The position numbers were made by a program, and so were the translations under genes. A stretch of DNA of 64,000 nt, from assembly GCA_014799385.1 (NCBI GenBank), contig JAAVIC010000001.1, positions 129,009-193,008 on the forward strand, read 5' to 3'. Origin of the DNA: Oscillospiraceae bacterium. GTDB lineage: Bacteria > Bacillota > Clostridia > Oscillospirales > Ruminococcaceae. Positions 56,341 through 64,000 of the stretch are shown one piece after another. The notes under the pieces were generated by a model, which was not told the origin of the DNA, ran no database searches, and saw only the letters and a list, made by a program, of their open reading frames with translations. How positions within the stretch are numbered: position 1 is the stretch's first letter; each line of letters opens with the position of its first letter.

Positions 56341-56455
56341 GCAAATTGCGAACCGCACAGATAAAATTGCGCTTTGCGCAATTTCATCTGTGCTAGCTGA
56401 GCGACCCGGCACACCGCTGCGCGGTATAACGTGTTGCTTGCGTTTTGAATTTGCA
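56341..56455 (-). repeat. Leader repeat R9 (before the SseB-like gene)
   Basis: The arm CGCACAGATAAAATTGCGC pairs with its complement around a TTT loop. The left outer arm (GCAAATTGCGAA) and the right one (GTTTTGAATTTGC) no longer fully match, so this is a mosaic or decaying copy. Confidence 0.75.
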
Positions 56456-56561
56456 TTGGTCGCCAAAAGGTTGTTTTGAAATATAACGCTCTAAACTTGC
56501 GTCCTGAATTTGCACCGGTCGCCAAACAGCGGATTTTACCTATATTTCCGATAACCAACAA

Positions 56562-57353
56562 CTATTCTCTGCCAACTATACATGCAATGGAAATATCGTC
56601 CCTTGAACCGCTGCGGGAGCGCATATGCAAATGCTCGGCAAGGGGCGCGGTACTGTCATCGCTCACGGCATTCAGCACGCGGCGTCCGAAGCTCATAAAA
56701 TCCCCGACGCTTCCAAATGAGTTGATCAAGCCGTCACTGGAGAGCATTACCCCGTCAAACGCGCCCCTCCGATAAAAATACCGAAAATTCGCGATAGCGT
56801 CACTGTCGCACAGCGAGGTAGTCAGATTTCCCACCAAGTTGGTATCCACGGGCATCGGAGAGCACATTTCGCCGTTATCCAACGCGATAAAATCCCCATC
56901 GCCGATTTGCAGCCCGAAACAGCCCTCGGCGGTCATTGCGGCGACAATCAGCGTTGCGCCGTACATCACCTCGTCCGCGATTCCGCCGTGCCGCTCGAAA
57001 ATTTCCGTTTCTTGCGGATTCAGCGGGAACGCGCGAAAATGCGCGGCAATTTCGCTGTTCCAACCGCAAATGATATTCGCGGCGATTCGGCGCGCGGCAT
57101 TCTCGGGTTTATCCGTAAAAATGCCGTCCAGACCGCCGTTTCTCTCACGGAAATCGCAAATCGAACGAATCGCCACGCGCGTTGCCATTTCGCTGCCCGC
57201 TGCCGAACGGAAATGCTTTTCGCTTCCGTGACCGTCCGCCACCGCCGCCACCGCGAAATCCGCGCCGATGTACACCCGCGCGCTGTCCTGACAGCCCGTT
57301 CCGTCCGCCTCGTGCATAGCCCCTCGAACCGATAATGCGTGCCCCTTAATCAC
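56562..57353 (-). CDS. PP2C-family protein phosphatase
   Basis: A 263-residue phosphatase: AMHEADGTGCQDSARVY, the metal-binding VADGHGSEKHF, a central GATLIVAAMT, then LSSDGLINSF and the closing RDDISIACI, all from the PP2C core with Asp ligands. It would remove phosphate from Ser/Thr proteins. It follows the vWA gene by 34 bases. The pairing vWA plus PP2C occurs in TerY-P-type modules, which also include a protein kinase that is not seen here. Confidence 0.88.
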   Translation of the reverse strand: MIKGHALSVRGAMHEADGTGCQDSARVYIGADFAVAAVADGHGSEKHFRSAAGSEMATRVAIRSICDFRERNGGLDGIFTDKPENAARRIAANIICGWNSEIAAHFRAFPLNPQETEIFERHGGIADEVMYGATLIVAAMTAEGCFGLQIGDGDFIALDNGEMCSPMPVDTNLVGNLTTSLCDSDAIANFRYFYRRGAFDGVMLSSDGLINSFGSVGDFMSFGRRVLNAVSDDSTAPLAEHLHMRSRSGSRDDISIACIVGRE

Positions 57354-57387
57354 GATTCAAAGCAACTCCCCAAATACAATTTTTCCT

Positions 57388-58116
57388 TTACCAGCCCTCG
57401 TCAATATTCGCGTTTATCTCATCGCTCTCGGCGAACTCGCGAATCTGCTCGGCGGCGCTTTCCTGCTTGGTCTTGAAATCTTCCTCGGTTTCGGCAAGGC
57501 GCATAGAGCGACTTCCGATCTGCGAACTCGTAACCGCCACGAACTTGACGAGCTTAGCCAGAGCCTCTCCGTTATGCGCCGTCACCACGCTGTCGGGATT
57601 GCCCGTGAAACGCGCCAGAATATCAAAATCCGCGTCCTCTCCGATAGCGACCGCCGCCTTTATCCCCGCGTTGTACCACCGATTACGTTTCAGTTCTTCA
57701 AGTCCCTTCTCAAAATTATCCGTGGGATAGCCGTCCGACATCAGGATCATCACCGGCGCGAACGACAGTGACGGACTGCTCATAAACGAATTTCGTGAGA
57801 GCTTGGCGTTCAGTTCCCCGAACGCACTTCCGAGATCCGTAACATTCTCCGCGTCCAGCGGTTTCCACTCGAACTCCTCCGCCGAAATCGGCTCGGAATA
57901 CATCCACTCCGAACCTCCCGAAAACTTCAGCGCGGCAATTTTGATATCCGCGTCCGCGCCGCCGATAGTCCTCAGCTCGGGGATAAGCTCCTCCATTACC
58001 GAATTTACCGTTCCGATCTTACTTCCGCCCATACTTCCCGAGCAGTCGATCAGAAAAAACAGAACCATTGACTTTTTCGCGATTTCCTCCGCGTCATCAA
58101 ACGGATTAACAGCCAT
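57388..58116 (-). CDS. von Willebrand factor A domain protein (TerY-like)
   Basis: A 242-residue protein with a complete MIDAS site: DCSGS (Asp24, Ser26, Ser28), a Thr in NVTDLGSAF, and Asp in LMSDGYPTD. The rest of the domain runs to about residue 190, followed by a charged tail. TerY proteins with this arrangement take part in tellurite/phage-stress signalling with PP2C partners. It is first of three genes (vWA, PP2C, SseB-like) and has R10 upstream with AGGAGG. Confidence 0.85.
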   Translation of the reverse strand: MAVNPFDDAEEIAKKSMVLFFLIDCSGSMGGSKIGTVNSVMEELIPELRTIGGADADIKIAALKFSGGSEWMYSEPISAEEFEWKPLDAENVTDLGSAFGELNAKLSRNSFMSSPSLSFAPVMILMSDGYPTDNFEKGLEELKRNRWYNAGIKAAVAIGEDADFDILARFTGNPDSVVTAHNGEALAKLVKFVAVTSSQIGSRSMRLAETEEDFKTKQESAAEQIREFAESDEINANIDEGW

Positions 58117-58139
58117 TCTCTTTCCTCCTTATCTAAATG

Positions 58140-58250
58140 GCAAATTCGGCACCGCTGCAAACGAACTACGCTGCGCTCCGTTCGTTTGCGCTAGCTCGCC
58201 GCGAAAGCTCCGCTTCGCTGCGCTTCCGCGGCGGCTTGCCGAATTTGCAC
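58140..58250 (-). repeat. Leader repeat R10 (before the vWA gene)
   Basis: The outer stem GCAAATTCGGCA/TGCCGAATTTGC is distinct from all others. The arm GCAAACGAAC.../...GTTCGTTTGC and the arm CGCGAAAGC.../...GCTTCCGCG are also different, but the layout is kept. Confidence 0.87.
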
Positions 58251-58400
58251 GAGTCACCAAAGCATTGTTTTGAATTATGATGAGCTATGCATTAGCCGCC
58301 ACGAACTTGCTTTAAGTTATAACGCGCTATGCACGAGCCGCCACTCCGCTCCAAACTCGCACCCCCGACGATGTGACAAGTAACCGATAGGCACAACTTT
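58251..58400. repeat. Degenerate tandem units next to R10
   Basis: TTATAACGCGCTATGCACGAGCCGCCA-type units occur near 58260 and 58315, like those beside R8. Nothing coding. Confidence 0.55.
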
Positions 58401-58585
58401 CCCGAGACGACACAGGAAAAAGGGGGTGGGGGAGATGGGAAAGAGGGGCGCGGGGGGAAAACCCGTAGGGGGTGGGGGCTTTTCCGTCCCGAGGGTTTGA
58501 AATCCCCCGCCCCCGAAGGGTTGTCCCCCCGCTCATCCGGGCGTAGGGGGGCGCCCCCACATTAGGGGCTGCGGGAGTTTCCCCA
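58401..58585 (+). repeat. G-rich dispersed repeat G4
   Basis: GACGACACAGGAAAAAGGGGG begins a copy close to G1 (G-blocks, AAAACCCGTAGGGGG, CCCCCGAAGGGTTGTCCCCC), followed by GCGTAGGGGGGCGCCCCC. Confidence 0.72.
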
Positions 58586-58700
58586 TCAAAGCATTGTTTT
58601 GAATTATAACGCGCCTGAATTACGCCCAAACAACTGCCAACTATAACCATTATATCACAACTTTACGTGATTGTCAACACCTTATTAAAATTAAATCCCC

Positions 58701-58729
58701 TTGACAGCCGCCGATTTTCGCGTTATAAT
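58701..58729 (+). promoter_or_regulatory. Promoter of metA
   Basis: TTGACA (58701-58706), 17 bases, TATAAT (58724-58729), a consensus sigma-A promoter. The leader is about 65 bases. It holds a compact hairpin, GGCGG-AAAAAA-CCGC with GATT/GAATC shoulders (58747-58777). No canonical S-box, SAM-II or T-box pattern is recognised. Confidence 0.85.
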
Positions 58730-58800
58730 AGAAACAGAGAATATTGATTTGGCGGAAAAAACCGCAACCGAATCAGTAAACGCAAATTGGAGGAATAAAA

Positions 58801-59718
58801 ATGCCAATTAAAATCGCGGACGGACTGCCCGCGCAAAACATACTCGAAAGCGAGCACATCTTCGTAATGACGGAATACCGTGCGCTTCACCAGGACATTC
58901 GCCCGCTGAAAATCGGAATACTTAATCTTATGCCCACGAAAATCACCACTGAAACGCAGATTCTCCGCTGTTTGTCGAACACACCGCTCCAAATCGAGGC
59001 GGAGTTTATCGCCGTTTCGTCTCACGAATCCAAAAATACGCCGCCCGAGCACCTCGTCGCGTTCTACAAGAGCTTTAAGGAAATCTGCGAGCAGAACTTT
59101 GACGGATTCATCATCACGGGCGCGCCCGTGGAACAGCTTGAATACGCCGATGTGGACTACTGGGACGAGCTTTGCGGGATAATGGAGTGGACAAAATCTC
59201 ACGTCCACTCGACCCTGCACATCTGTTGGGGGGCGCAGGCGGGGCTGTTCTACCATTACGGAATCCCGAAATATCCGCTTTCGCAAAAGGTTTCGGGGAT
59301 TTTCACCCACCAACTCCTAACACCGAAATCGCGGCTGTTCCACGGCTTTGACGGAGAGTTTCTCGCGCCGCACTCGCGGCATACGGAAGTCCGCGCCGAG
59401 GACATTGTGAAAGTCCCCGGCTTAAAACTGATGGCAACCTCGGACGAGGCGGGAGTTTACGCGGTCTGCAGCGCGGACGGACGGCAATTTTTCGTGATGG
59501 GGCATTCGGAATATGACGCGAACACGCTGGATTCCGAATACCGCCGCGACTTGGATAAGGGCTTGAACCCGCAGATTCCGCGGCATTACTACCCCGATGA
59601 CAATCCCGACAACGCGCCGATTTTGCGGTGGCGCGCTCACTCCACACTGTTGTTCACCAACTGGCTTAATTATTTTGTTTATCAGACCACGCCGTTTGAT
59701 ATTATGCACAGCGTTTAG
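58801..59718 (+). CDS. metA: Homoserine O-acetyltransferase (MetA type)
   Basis: A 305-residue MetA that acylates homoserine in methionine synthesis. The catalytic Cys is at position 142 (HICWGAQAG), with His in VMGHSEYD and Glu nearby. Residue 111 is Glu (GAPVE). In characterised MetA enzymes Glu111 gives acetyl-CoA preference and Gly111 succinyl-CoA, so acetyl transfer is predicted. GGAGG lies eight bases before the ATG. Confidence 0.94.
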   Translation: MPIKIADGLPAQNILESEHIFVMTEYRALHQDIRPLKIGILNLMPTKITTETQILRCLSNTPLQIEAEFIAVSSHESKNTPPEHLVAFYKSFKEICEQNFDGFIITGAPVEQLEYADVDYWDELCGIMEWTKSHVHSTLHICWGAQAGLFYHYGIPKYPLSQKVSGIFTHQLLTPKSRLFHGFDGEFLAPHSRHTEVRAEDIVKVPGLKLMATSDEAGVYAVCSADGRQFFVMGHSEYDANTLDSEYRRDLDKGLNPQIPRHYYPDDNPDNAPILRWRAHSTLLFTNWLNYFVYQTTPFDIMHSV

Positions 59719-59804
59719 AAACGCGGAATATTTATCGGTGTTGTGCAAAATCACTAAATTCCGTGCTCAAGGATTGGCAAATTCGGCAAATTGCTCAATC
59801 ACAC

Positions 59805-59833
59805 TTGCAATTCCCCGTGAAGTATGCTATAAT
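59805..59833 (+). promoter_or_regulatory. Promoter of the fapA leader
   Basis: TTGCAA (59805-59810), 17 bases, TATAAT (59828-59833). The predicted 5' UTR of about 475 bases contains two leader repeats (R11 and R12) before fapA. Confidence 0.7.
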
Positions 59834-59950
59834 GGTAATTAGAGAATAGTTGTTGATTTTTGGGGTTTTAACTCCAAGCTGTTATTAAAATAAAACCCAT
59901 TGGGGTGAAGTTTAGGCGCACTATAATTCAAAACCACATTTTGGCGACCA

Positions 59951-60054
59951 GTGTAAATTGAGAAAGCGAGCTGCGCGGCATACCGCGCAGCGGTGTGCCG
60001 CGTTGTTCGGCTAGTGCAGATGAGCTTCGCCCATTTGCACGGTTCTCAATTTGC
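59951..60054 (+). repeat. Leader repeat R11 (first of two before fapA)
   Basis: The outer stem is TAAATTGAGAA/TTCTCAATTTG, with arms GTGCAGATGAGC/GCCCATTTGCAC (with mismatches) and GCGGCATACCGC/GCGGTGTGCCGC. The only copy not directly before a start codon. Confidence 0.82.
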
Positions 60055-60177
60055 TTTTCAAATCAACTAACTACGCGCAACATTACGGGGCGCAAGTTAA
60101 GAACGTTGTAACTCAAAGCAAGTTATTGGCGGCTCGTGCATAGCGCGTTATAACTCAAAGCAAGTTTACGGCATCTC
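60055..60177. repeat. Tandem units between R11 and R12
   Basis: GTAACTCAAAGCAAGTTATTGGCGGCTCGTGCA at about 60109 and TATAACTCAAAGCAAGTTTACGGCATCTCGTGCA at about 60150 are two direct units of about 41 bases. The second runs straight into R12. Confidence 0.65.
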
Positions 60178-60293
60178 GTGCAAATTGCGAAAGCAAGCGG
60201 CGCACAACACCGCATAGCGGTGTTGTGGGTCGCTTGGCTAGCGCAGATGAAATTGCGCAAAGCGCAATTTCATCTGCGCGGTTCGCAATTTGC
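60178..60293 (+). repeat. Leader repeat R12 (before fapA)
   Basis: The outer stem is GCAAATTGCGAA/TTCGCAATTTGC. The arm GCGCAGATGAAATTGCGC is fully paired around AAA, and CACAACACCGC/GCGGTGTTGTG forms the second arm. TTTAGATAAGGAG and the ATG at 60314 follow. Confidence 0.87.
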
Positions 60294-60313
60294 CATTTAG
60301 ATAAGGAGTAAAT

Positions 60314-61693
60314 ATGGCAGAGAATAAAGTTGTTCATTCGATGGTCGAGGTTACGGTGAACCCAAACCGCGCGGCGGCGTTCGCATCGTTCAACCGACCC
60401 GAAAACGGCGGCTGGGACATCACGGTAGACCGTATCAAATCCGCGATGGCGGAAAAGCTGATAAGCCATGGCATTCTCGAAGACGATATCAGAATGGCAG
60501 TGGAACAAAAACGTTATGACGAGAATATCTGCGTGGCAAAATGGGACGCTCCCCAACACGGAGTGAACGGTGTTATCAAATACCATTTCAGTACCGAAAG
60601 CCATGCCGCTCCCGTAGAAAACGAGCACGGCGTTGTGGATTATAAGAACCTCGGAGTTGTGAAAAATATCACCGCCGGAACCCCCATCGCAAGCATCACC
60701 ATGCCGACCGAGGGCACTCCCGGAAAAGACATCACGGGAATGGCTGTGCCGCAGAAAAAGGGCGTTCCCGCAAAATTCAACGTGGGCGCGGGAACAACGC
60801 TTACCGAGGACGGAACGCAGATACTCGCGGCAGTAAACGGAAATCTTGTCTACCGCAACGGAGCGTTCTGCGTGGACGAAACGCTTGTTATAAACGGCGA
60901 TGTGGAGGTTGCTACGGGCAATATTGACTTCATTGGCGCGGTGACTGTCAAGGGCAGCGTGTTTGAGGGATTCCGCGTGACGTCAAAGCGGGACATCATT
61001 GTAAACGGCACGGTAAGCGGCGCGGAGCTTCACGCTGACGGCAATATCTCCGTGAAAATCGGCGCGATAAATTCACAAGTCGCCGCCAAAGGGAACATCA
61101 GGATGGGCTTCTGCGAGAACAGCAAAGTCACCGCCGACGGCACTGTGGAAAGTGCGTCTTTCGTGGGCGGCGAGATTTTCTCAAGGCAAAAGATCATAGC
61201 GTCCGGAAAGGGCGTTATTATGGGCGGAAAGCTCACCGCGCTTGACGGAATCGAAGCGTCGGTAATCGGCTCGGAGAAGTACGTTAAAACCGAGCTTACA
61301 CTGGGAAACAACGCGGTTTTGTCCGAGGAACGCGACAATCTCGAAAAGCTGATTTTGGAGATGGAGGACAAGGCGGACCAGCTCGGAAAGATACTGACCA
61401 CGCTTGCCGAAATGCAGAAAAAAGGCAAGCTCTCGCCCGACCGCGAGCAGATGAAGTCCGATTCGCTGCGCAACAGATTGAGGCTTCAAAGCGAAATCAA
61501 GCGTTCAAAGGCGCGTATCGCCGAAATCGACGATACACTCCAGCTCACCCAAAATCTGTCCATATCGTGCAAGCGAATGTTCTACCCGGGCGTAACGCTG
61601 AGAATAAATTCCTGCGTGCTGTCCGTAAAAGCCGTCACCAACAGAGCAAGGGCAACCGTTGAGAACGGGGAGATTACATTTAAGCCGCTGTGA
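60314..61693 (+). CDS. fapA: FapA-family protein (DUF342)
   Basis: A 459-residue cytoplasmic protein. The N-terminal part (about 1-135) resembles the FapA N-domain (VEVTVNPNRAAAFASF and GTPIASITMPTEGTPGKDI). The central part (about 190-300) is a right-handed beta-helix of short repeats (INGDVEVATGNIDFIGAVTV and similar). A long coiled coil follows (about 335-415: LEKLILEMEDKADQLGKILT). In Bacillota and Vibrio, FapA homologues affect flagellar localisation, but no flagellar gene lies in the window. AAGGAG precedes the ATG. Confidence 0.9.
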   Translation: MAENKVVHSMVEVTVNPNRAAAFASFNRPENGGWDITVDRIKSAMAEKLISHGILEDDIRMAVEQKRYDENICVAKWDAPQHGVNGVIKYHFSTESHAAPVENEHGVVDYKNLGVVKNITAGTPIASITMPTEGTPGKDITGMAVPQKKGVPAKFNVGAGTTLTEDGTQILAAVNGNLVYRNGAFCVDETLVINGDVEVATGNIDFIGAVTVKGSVFEGFRVTSKRDIIVNGTVSGAELHADGNISVKIGAINSQVAAKGNIRMGFCENSKVTADGTVESASFVGGEIFSRQKIIASGKGVIMGGKLTALDGIEASVIGSEKYVKTELTLGNNAVLSEERDNLEKLILEMEDKADQLGKILTTLAEMQKKGKLSPDREQMKSDSLRNRLRLQSEIKRSKARIAEIDDTLQLTQNLSISCKRMFYPGVTLRINSCVLSVKAVTNRARATVENGEITFKPL

Positions 61694-61734
61694 TTGCGGT
61701 CTGATAGGCTGCGCGTTGCAATGGAGGAATCATA

Positions 61735-62037
61735 ATGAAGTTAAGTCATTCGGTAAGCGGAGCGGTTCGGCAGTTTTCCTATTGGATAGCAAATGGGACT
61801 GTTGGCTACCCGTTATTAGAGGGAATAAATTACTTTGATGAATTTAGAGAAAGTCCAAGTTTGCTTGAAACCGTGTATGCAATCTTTATCAATAATCTTG
61901 AAGTTGATGAAACCGGCGAGGTATTAAATGCGAAATATGCTGAGCAAAGAGCTGCACAGTATATAAAGCAATGGTGCGTGAAGGATTATACGGCTGAACC
62001 GACTTTTTGCGGTTCGGAGGAAGCTGAATTATATTGA
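61735..62037 (+). CDS. Small conserved protein (DUF7677-like)
   Basis: A 100-residue soluble protein: GAVRQFSYWIANGTVGYPLL, YFDEFRESPSLLETVYAIF, and QYIKQWCVKDYTAEPTF. The pattern resembles the DUF7677/SMI1-neighbour type, often found in immunity or toxin contexts, but this is a weak match. GGAGG lies eight bases upstream of the ATG. It follows fapA by 41 bases. Confidence 0.65.
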   Translation: MKLSHSVSGAVRQFSYWIANGTVGYPLLEGINYFDEFRESPSLLETVYAIFINNLEVDETGEVLNAKYAEQRAAQYIKQWCVKDYTAEPTFCGSEEAELY

Positions 62038-62081
62038 TAAATCGGTATATATTTAGCAGCTTCAACGAATCACCAACATAT

Positions 62082-62108
62082 AAAACCGTCCGCCTCGGTG
62101 GACGGTTT
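62082..62108 (+). terminator. Terminator copy 1 after the small protein gene
   Basis: AAAACCGTCCGCC pairs with GGTGGACGGTTT around TC. There is no T-run after it, because a second element interrupts. Confidence 0.65.
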
Positions 62109-62130
62109 CAGTTTGTAGAAAAAGTCCCCT

Positions 62131-62240
62131 TTCAGACTGTCGAGAAGCCCTCAGATGCTAGGAGACGGCTTGTCGGCTAGCCTTAATGGCTGCCGATCAA
62201 GCCGTTGACGACGCAGATGAGGGTTTATCGACAGTCTGAA
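62131..62240. repeat. 110-base palindromic hairpin element
   Basis: The ends TTCAGACTGTCGA and TCGACAGTCTGAA are perfect inverted repeats. GCCCTCA/TGAGGG and GACGGCTTG/CAAGCCGTT pairs lie inside, with GGCTAG and CCGATCAAG around the centre. This resembles widely dispersed hairpin elements of gut Clostridia. It is flanked by two copies of the same terminator hairpin. Confidence 0.75.
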
Positions 62241-62268
62241 ACCGTCCGCCTTGGTGGACGGTTTTTTA
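62239..62268 (+). terminator. Terminator copy 2
   Basis: AAACCGTCCGCC/GGTGGACGGTTT around TT, followed by TTTTTTATT. It has the same stem as copy 1, one loop base different, and is the functional-looking one. Confidence 0.82.
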
Positions 62269-62301
62269 TTATGAAAAGTTTGTGTTAACAAGAAATGGCG
62301 G

Positions 62302-62330
62302 TTGACTTTTTGCTCAAAATGTGTTATAAT
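62302..62330 (+). promoter_or_regulatory. Promoter of the activase gene
   Basis: TTGACT (62302-62307), 17 bases, TATAAT (62325-62330). Confidence 0.82.
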
Positions 62331-62398
62331 AATAATGTATGAGAATTGACGGAACAATAAATTACAATATTTCCCATTATTATTGATGGAGGGATTTA

Positions 62399-64000
62399 AT
62401 GAAACGTGTAGGACTTGATATAGGCTCAACGACCGTCAAGGCGGCGGTGTTGGGTGAAAATAACGAGCTGCTGTTCAGCGAGTATCGGCGGCATTTTTCG
62501 GACATTCGCAAAACAGTCGCGGACATAATCGCCGAAGTCGGCGAACATCTTGACGAATCCCGCGTGGAAATCGCCGTGACGGGTTCGGGCGGAATTTCCG
62601 TGTCACAGTGGCTTGGGATTCCGTTTGTACAGGAGGTCGCCGCGGGTACGGACGCGATACGCGCGCTTATCCCAGAAACGGACGTGGCAATCGAGCTTGG
62701 CGGCGAGGACGCGAAGATTACATATCTCAAGGGCGGCTTGGAGCAGCGTATGAACGGCTCTTGCGCGGGCGGAACGGGCGCGTTCATCGACCAGATGGCG
62801 GCTCTTCTGAACACCGACATCGGCGGCTTGAACGAGCTTTCCAAAAAGCACACCACGATTTACCCGATAGCGTCACGCTGCGGAGTTTTCGCGAAGAGCG
62901 ACATTCAGCCGCTGCTGAACGAGGGCGCGAAACGCTCCGATGTTGCCGCTTCGGTATTCCAATCCGTGGTGAATCAGACAATCAGCGGACTTGCGTGCGG
63001 CAAGCCTATCCGCGGGAACGTGGCATTCCTCGGGGGACCGCTCCACTACCTGTCGGAGCTGCGCCAACGCTTTATCGAAACGCTGAATCTTACCCCCGAG
63101 CACATAATCTTCCCCGAGAACGCGAATCTGTTCGTGGCAATGGGCTGCGCGCTCTCCGAGGAATCAGCTGAAGTCGACTTTTCGGAGCTGGTTCAAAAGG
63201 CGCAGTCGCTCGGCGAAAACGCGCTGAACGAGGTGGAACGTCTTGAACCGCTGTTCAAAAACGAACAGGAGCTGAACGATTTCCGTGACAGACACGCGAA
63301 ATCGGTGATTCCCGAGGCGGATTTGAAATCCCACAGCGGCGCGTGCTACCTCGGAATAGACGCAGGTTCAACCACCACCAAAGCCTCTCTCATCGACAAG
63401 GACGGCGCGATTCTCTATTCGTATTACGCGGGCAACCAAGGCGACCCGCTGAAGTCGGTAATCGGCATTCTGAAAGAGATTTACGGGCTGATGCCCGAAA
63501 ATGCATACATCGCGAAAACCTGCACAACGGGCTACGGCGAACACCTTATAAAAGCGGCTCTGGGCGCGGATTTCGGCGAGATCGAAACCATGGCGCACTA
63601 CAAAGCGGCGGACAGAGTTCTCCCGGGCGCGGAGTTCATTTTGGACATCGGCGGTCAGGACATGAAGTGTATGCGCGTGAAGGACGGCGAGATTGAGTCT
63701 ATCCTCTTGAACGAGGCTTGCTCCTCGGGGTGCGGCTCGTTCATCGAGAACTTCGCCAACGCGCTTGGAATGAGCAGCCGCGAGTTCGCCGTGTTGGGCT
63801 TGTCGGCGGAAAATCCCGTGGATTTGGGTTCACGATGTACAGTGTTTATGAACTCCCGTGTAAAACAGGCGCAGAAAGAGGGCGCGACCGTTGCGGATAT
63901 TTCCGCGGGACTGTCATACTCCGTGGTGAAAAACGCGCTGTTTAAGGTAATAAAGCTGCGCGATACCGCCTCAATGGGAACGAAAATCATCGTTCAGGGC
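62399..64000 (+). CDS. Acyl-CoA dehydratase activase (BcrAD/HgdC family, 3' end beyond window)
   Basis: The gene starts at the ATG at 62399, with GGAGGG upstream, and is open to the window end (534 codons). Two tandem ASKHA-fold activase domains are visible. The first begins [15 protein letters not shown] and has ELGGEDAKI and [14 protein letters not shown]. The second begins [15 protein letters not shown] (about 320) with [10 protein letters not shown] and [11 protein letters not shown]. Such double-length activases, with a third C-terminal domain, use ATP to inject an electron into 2-hydroxyacyl-CoA dehydratases or related enzymes. The Cys residues in both CAGGTG- and SSGCGSF-type loops are the likely [4Fe-4S] ligands. 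Confidence 0.9.
   Translation, partial: MKRVGLDIGSTTVKAAVLGENNELLFSEYRRHFSDIRKTVADIIAEVGEHLDESRVEIAVTGSGGISVSQWLGIPFVQEVAAGTDAIRALIPETDVAIELGGEDAKITYLKGGLEQRMNGSCAGGTGAFIDQMAALLNTDIGGLNELSKKHTTIYPIASRCGVFAKSDIQPLLNEGAKRSDVAASVFQSVVNQTISGLACGKPIRGNVAFLGGPLHYLSELRQRFIETLNLTPEHIIFPENANLFVAMGCALSEESAEVDFSELVQKAQSLGENALNEVERLEPLFKNEQELNDFRDRHAKSVIPEADLKSHSGACYLGIDAGSTTTKASLIDKDGAILYSYYAGNQGDPLKSVIGILKEIYGLMPENAYIAKTCTTGYGEHLIKAALGADFGEIETMAHYKAADRVLPGAEFILDIGGQDMKCMRVKDGEIESILLNEACSSGCGSFIENFANALGMSSREFAVLGLSAENPVDLGSRCTVFMNSRVKQAQKEGATVADISAGLSYSVVKNALFKVIKLRDTASMGTKIIVQG

Noticed and set aside
58736-58800. SAM riboswitch before metA
   Set aside because: The leader is too short and lacks the S-box core; only one small hairpin is visible.
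32115-60293. CRISPR array, because of repeated palindromes at intervals
   Set aside because: Copies are kilobases apart, beside start codons, with no spacer pattern or cas genes.

Overview
The window looks like a chromosome segment from a gut-associated Clostridia bacterium (Bacillota, probably Oscillospiraceae-like). This is inferred from Gram-positive style AAGGAG ribosome binding sites, many TTGACA-17-TATAAT promoters, a bile-salt-hydrolase-type enzyme, a flavodiiron protein, a type 1B dihydroorotate dehydrogenase with its PyrK partner, a 2-hydroxyacyl-CoA dehydratase activase and TnpX/TnpW-style mobilizable elements. No tRNA, rRNA or CRISPR array was seen.

Layout. (1) 1-8760: a minus-strand cluster of lipoproteins (three flavodoxin-like, one cyclophilin-like, one alpha/beta hydrolase) with an iron-type alcohol dehydrogenase and a LysR regulator, divergent from an esterase lipoprotein, a membrane protein and an NADPH:FMN-reductase-like protein. 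A decayed short-chain dehydrogenase follows. (2) 9703-20616: two related integrative mobilizable elements in tandem. Element A carries mobC, a relaxase, tnpW and a large serine recombinase. Element B has the same plan but is decayed: its relaxase holds a 2.48 kb group II intron, small hairpin insertions and a 3' replacement by an HNH gene, and its recombinase has an in-frame stop. (3) 20634-24742: a helicase and P-loop ATPase pair resembling BrxHI/BrxD of BREX, with a small frameshifted membrane-anchored gene. (4) 24789-36380: a hybrid sensor kinase, a MITE-like element, an isolated phage-type lysis cassette, a HAD hydrolase, an 11-unit Sel1-like protein, a Dabb protein plus DNA glycosylase, a bile salt hydrolase homologue and a degenerate-GGDEF/EAL protein. 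(5) 36607-48684: pyrimidine biosynthesis on the minus strand (pyrC, pyrF, carA, carB, pyrK, pyrD) with two toxin-antitoxin pairs and tcdA. (6) 48933-58116: an orphan antitoxin, flavodiiron protein, small secreted peptide, pullulanase, rimI, and a vWA/PP2C/SseB group. (7) 58701-64000: metA, fapA, a small protein and the start of an acyl-CoA dehydratase activase.

The most unusual signal is a family of about 105-115 nt elements (12 copies between 32115 and 60293). Each has an outer 12 bp stem enclosing two hairpin arms. Eleven lie immediately before the start codon of the next gene, all in the gene's direction, and most are followed by an AAGGAG. Arm and outer-stem sequences differ between copies but stay complementary. 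Four of the leaders precede pyrC, pyrF, carA and pyrK, so the family could be a structured 5' UTR, a mobile palindrome, or both. A second family (four copies, G-quadruplex-prone) and palindromic insertions inside genes (tcdA, relaxase B) add to a genome rich in palindromic elements.
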